Below the pieces are notes generated by a model, which worked only from the letters and a program-made list of their open reading frames with translations, had not been told where the DNA came from and searched no databases. 41,741 nt of DNA from a virus, in the IMG/VR virus record IMGVR_UViG_3300027782_003709, positions 1-41,741 of that record, one strand, 5' to 3'. This document shows positions 39,533-41,741 of the stretch, piece by piece; position 1 is the first letter of the stretch; every line of letters starts with the position of its first letter. Position numbers and translations under genes: made by a program.

Positions 39533-40186
39533 TTATCTGGGGGAGAGGACTCTTAAGTTCTCTCCCTTTTTAGTAGAATCATTTACATATTGGGAAGAAA
39601 ATCCATAAGACATAATTCTCTTCATATCATCAATAGCAGTTTGTAAGTATCTGTTTCTTAGCACATAGATATTTCTTTTGTTATCATTCTGTTGGATTTC
39701 ATATTCATAAACACTTACCATCTTAACTGGATTCTTGGTTACTGATACTTGATCATAATAGGTTATGGAAAAGTTTGAATCTACAATCTTGCCAGCAGGA
39801 ACTACAAGTTTTCCTTTTGAATCTATGACTGCTGTTGTTTCATAATGATGAGGTGCTACAAGTTCTGCCTGAGTATATTTTCTTTCTAAGTAATCTGAAA
39901 ATTCCGAATCAGATAAAGGCCATTCCGTTCTTAAATTAATAATATTATTTGAGATAAGAACTACCCAATCATAGGTAGAACTACCATAAAGTTTTTCTGC
40001 TATTTGTTCTGGTCTTTCTTCACCTATAATTTTATACTTGGTAAAGGTAACTGCATTTTTAAAAAAGTCATCACGAATCTTTGCTCTACGAAATAGATTC
40101 TTGACTCTTACATAATCATAAGAAGAGTTTCTATTTGGTTGTTGGGACTGGTAAAGTAAGTCCGATACTTCTCTGAAATACGTCAT
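39533..40186 (-). CDS. 53: baseplate wedge protein gp53
   Basis: 217 residues on the minus strand. The N-terminus SYDYVRVKNLFRRAKIRDDF and YGSSTYDWVVLISNNIINLR (about 67-86) are gp53 hallmarks, with LysM-like GEERPEQIAEKLYGS. It joins baseplate wedges at the tail end. It starts in TAATG overlap with gp48. The 3' end is read through the gp32 terminator in the opposite direction. Confidence 0.93.
   Translation of the reverse strand: MTYFREVSDLLYQSQQPNRNSSYDYVRVKNLFRRAKIRDDFFKNAVTFTKYKIIGEERPEQIAEKLYGSSTYDWVVLISNNIINLRTEWPLSDSEFSDYLERKYTQAELVAPHHYETTAVIDSKGKLVVPAGKIVDSNFSITYYDQVSVTKNPVKMVSVYEYEIQQNDNKRNIYVLRNRYLQTAIDDMKRIMSYGFSSQYVNDSTKKGENLRVLSPR
39541..39571 (+). terminator. terminator of gp32, inside gp53 coding sequence
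   Basis: GGGAGAGGAC/GTTCTCTCCC (10 bp, one G-U) with loop TCTTAA and TTTTT. It starts nine bases after the gp32 stop and lies in the last codons of gp53 on the other strand. Confidence 0.85.
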
Positions 40187-41586
40187 TAATTTCTTCCTCT
40201 TACTGGTCCAATAAAGTTAGGATCTCCTTCTTGTGGAATAACTGATAATCCTCCAAACAAATTTCTATCAGGTCCAACACTACCAAGTTCTTTTTCAGGA
40301 AACTCATAATCACTGTTATATACAGGAGTCAATTCACTAAATCCTAATTGAAGAGTAACTGAAATTGGTTGTGATGTTACTTTAGAATCTTTATATGCAG
40401 CATAAAGACCATCAGGAGTATAATTAACCCCACAAGTAATTAATGCACAAGTTTTAAATTGAGGTAAACTCAATAATTCAGAACCCTTTTCCGAAGGTAA
40501 AAATTTAACTGTAAAAACATTGGGGGTTCCTAAAAAGAAACTAGTTTGTTTATTGTTTCCTCTTATTGGAGCCATTCCTTTTTTAAAAAACTTAATGATA
40601 TTTCTAATCTGAATTGCTTCTTTTTCACTTCTTGGTGTTAATCTAAATGCAAGACCAAATGCTTTTAGTTTTGGACCATTAAAAAGTAATTCTAAGTTTG
40701 GATTTGGAATAGTTCCAGTTCTTCTTGTAAGGTATGACTCTGGATTTATTTGAAATCCTATCCCACTAATTAAATTTGCAGCAGCTTTTGCTGCAAGATA
40801 TTGGTTTGCTCTTCCAGCAATTCCTTGATTTGCCAAACCATTTCCAATAGTTCCTCCAAAAGTATTAAGTGCTCTAATTAAGTTAGCTCCTGCAGCATCT
40901 TTTACTACCTGTGTTCCACCGGCCATCAATCCAGCAGCAATAGAAGATAACTTATCAGAACCCCAATCAACTTCAACTGATTCTGTTAGATTATTAGTCA
41001 TAGGTAAAGTCACAGAACCAAGTATTTGGGATTTAGTAGCAAAGTCATTTTCTCTATTTGATAGTGCTCCAGCAAAAGCACTTCCAGATGTATTAATGTC
41101 TGGTGTTACATACTTTAACATTTGTATAAACACACGATCTTGGTTGCGATTTGCAATATTTTCTGGATAATACCAGTTCTTATAAGAATTGGAAGTTTGA
41201 TCTGTTTGCAAATCTTTAAGTGCATTATTAAATGAACTTAAATCTGGATTTGGATCGTTTGCTGGATTATTTCCAGGATTATTTCCAGGATCTGCACCAG
41301 TTGGATTTTCTTGTGTTCTTCTTGGTGGTGGGGGAGTAGTTTGAGATACATTAGGTGAAAGAGTTTTTGCTACTTCTAATGAATCAGTTATTAAATTTCT
41401 ACGGTTTAATCCTTCTAAAAAAGGTCCAGCTCCATCTACAGTTACTACTTTGGATGCTGGTTTATTTGAATTTCCTGTAAGTAATTCTTGTGTTCCTGTA
41501 GAATTTAAAATAACAAAATTACCGTCAGGATCTACATTTATTTGAAAAGTTTTATTATTTGATTTTGATAAAAACTTAGCAGCCAT
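40186..41586 (-). CDS. 48: baseplate tail-tube cap gp48
   Basis: 466 residues. The opening MAAKFLSKSNNKTFQINVDP, a Pro/Asn-rich linker (about 85-115), and the body with NPESYLTRRTGTIPNPNLELLF and FKLTPRSEKEA-type region (AFRLTPRSEKEA) fit gp48, which caps the baseplate and starts the tail tube. The order gp48-gp53 is as in other cyanomyoviruses. It begins directly after the stop of the upstream gene (TAG then ATG). Confidence 0.9.
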   Translation of the reverse strand: MAAKFLSKSNNKTFQINVDPDGNFVILNSTGTQELLTGNSNKPASKVVTVDGAGPFLEGLNRRNLITDSLEVAKTLSPNVSQTTPPPPRRTQENPTGADPGNNPGNNPANDPNPDLSSFNNALKDLQTDQTSNSYKNWYYPENIANRNQDRVFIQMLKYVTPDINTSGSAFAGALSNRENDFATKSQILGSVTLPMTNNLTESVEVDWGSDKLSSIAAGLMAGGTQVVKDAAGANLIRALNTFGGTIGNGLANQGIAGRANQYLAAKAAANLISGIGFQINPESYLTRRTGTIPNPNLELLFNGPKLKAFGLAFRLTPRSEKEAIQIRNIIKFFKKGMAPIRGNNKQTSFFLGTPNVFTVKFLPSEKGSELLSLPQFKTCALITCGVNYTPDGLYAAYKDSKVTSQPISVTLQLGFSELTPVYNSDYEFPEKELGSVGPDRNLFGGLSVIPQEGDPNFIGPVRGRN

Positions 41587-41741
41587 CTATCTACCCCACA
41601 CCTTGTCTGAACGGATTGGTATCTCTACCCCACCCAAGTCCCTTACAAATTCCTCTACTGGTAATAGACACATAGTTTGCCATTCTTGCTGTGCTAAGAT
41701 TAAGTAAGGACTTCTTACTTCTGATATTAAGTATTTATGTG
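41587..41741 (-). CDS. partial conserved hypothetical protein at window edge
   Basis: Minus-strand frame open from the window edge (reading from 41739) to TAG at 41587-41589, 50 residues. It ends LILAQQEWQTMCLLPVEEFV, then GGVEIPIRSDKVWGR, a plausible folded C-terminus. It precedes gp48 with no gap, so it is probably part of the baseplate operon. The start is outside the window. Confidence 0.7.
   Translation of the reverse strand, partial: HKYLISEVRSPYLILAQQEWQTMCLLPVEEFVRDLGGVEIPIRSDKVWGR

Noticed and set aside
41732-41739. Minus-strand CATAAATA at the window edge as late promoter
   Set aside because: It is within codons (His-Lys-Tyr) of the partial gene, so chance is likely.

Overview
The window is part of the genome of a T4-like cyanophage, a cyanomyovirus of marine Synechococcus or Prochlorococcus. 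Three things point there. First, T4 core genes: gp61 primase, NrdA/NrdB, gp33, gp59, gp32, gp53, gp48 and PhoH. Second, host-derived photosynthesis and metabolism genes: psbA, hli, a cyanobacterial SLH porin, speD and thyX. Third, the sequence is AT-rich, with late-promoter boxes of the form NATAAATA and sigma70-type early promoters. No integrase, CRISPR array or insertion sequence was seen.

Layout: 1-2.5 kb holds small virion-type or internal proteins and ends of late units. 2.5-7.9 kb is conserved small genes followed by primase, nrdA and nrdB. 8-11 kb is a late unit with an internal or structural protein, a membrane protein, a SegE-type GIY-YIG protein and a secreted tail-type lysozyme. 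10.95-11.9 kb has two tRNA genes (Gly-UCC and a probable Ile-UAU) around tiny genes, one a Phd-like antitoxin. 11.9-12.17 kb is a structured noncoding region, possibly a wcaG-type RNA, ending in a terminator that contains an early promoter. 12.2-19.9 kb is a tightly overlapping sugar operon: gmd, fcl or colC, a ColD-like 3-dehydratase, then six sugar-transfer genes, among them GT23-like, GT10 and GT11 fucosyltransferase types. 20-27.5 kb holds porin, hli, C39-type peptidase, nuclease, two minus-strand small genes, a beta-propeller fiber-like protein, psbA and an HNH nuclease. 27.5-33.2 kb is a second glycan island with UDP-galactopyranose mutase, GT2 fusions and two 2OG-oxygenase-like proteins, ending in a glutaredoxin. 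33.4-39.5 kb returns to core replication and metabolism genes. 39.5-41.7 kb, on the minus strand, encodes baseplate genes gp53 and gp48.

The genes fit one programme. NrdA/NrdB, glutaredoxin and ThyX make deoxynucleotides, while PsbA and Hli keep photosynthesis running. Primase, gp59, gp32 and a PD-(D/E)XK nuclease serve DNA replication and recombination, and gp33 serves late transcription. The two sugar islands probably build a fucose-like, possibly 3,6-dideoxy (colitose-like), and galactofuranose-containing glycan, either on the virion or on the infected cell surface. The least ordinary parts are the histidine-for-lysine PLP enzyme next to gmd, the RNA element in front of that operon, and the regulatory sites that fuse terminators with early promoters or early with late promoters.
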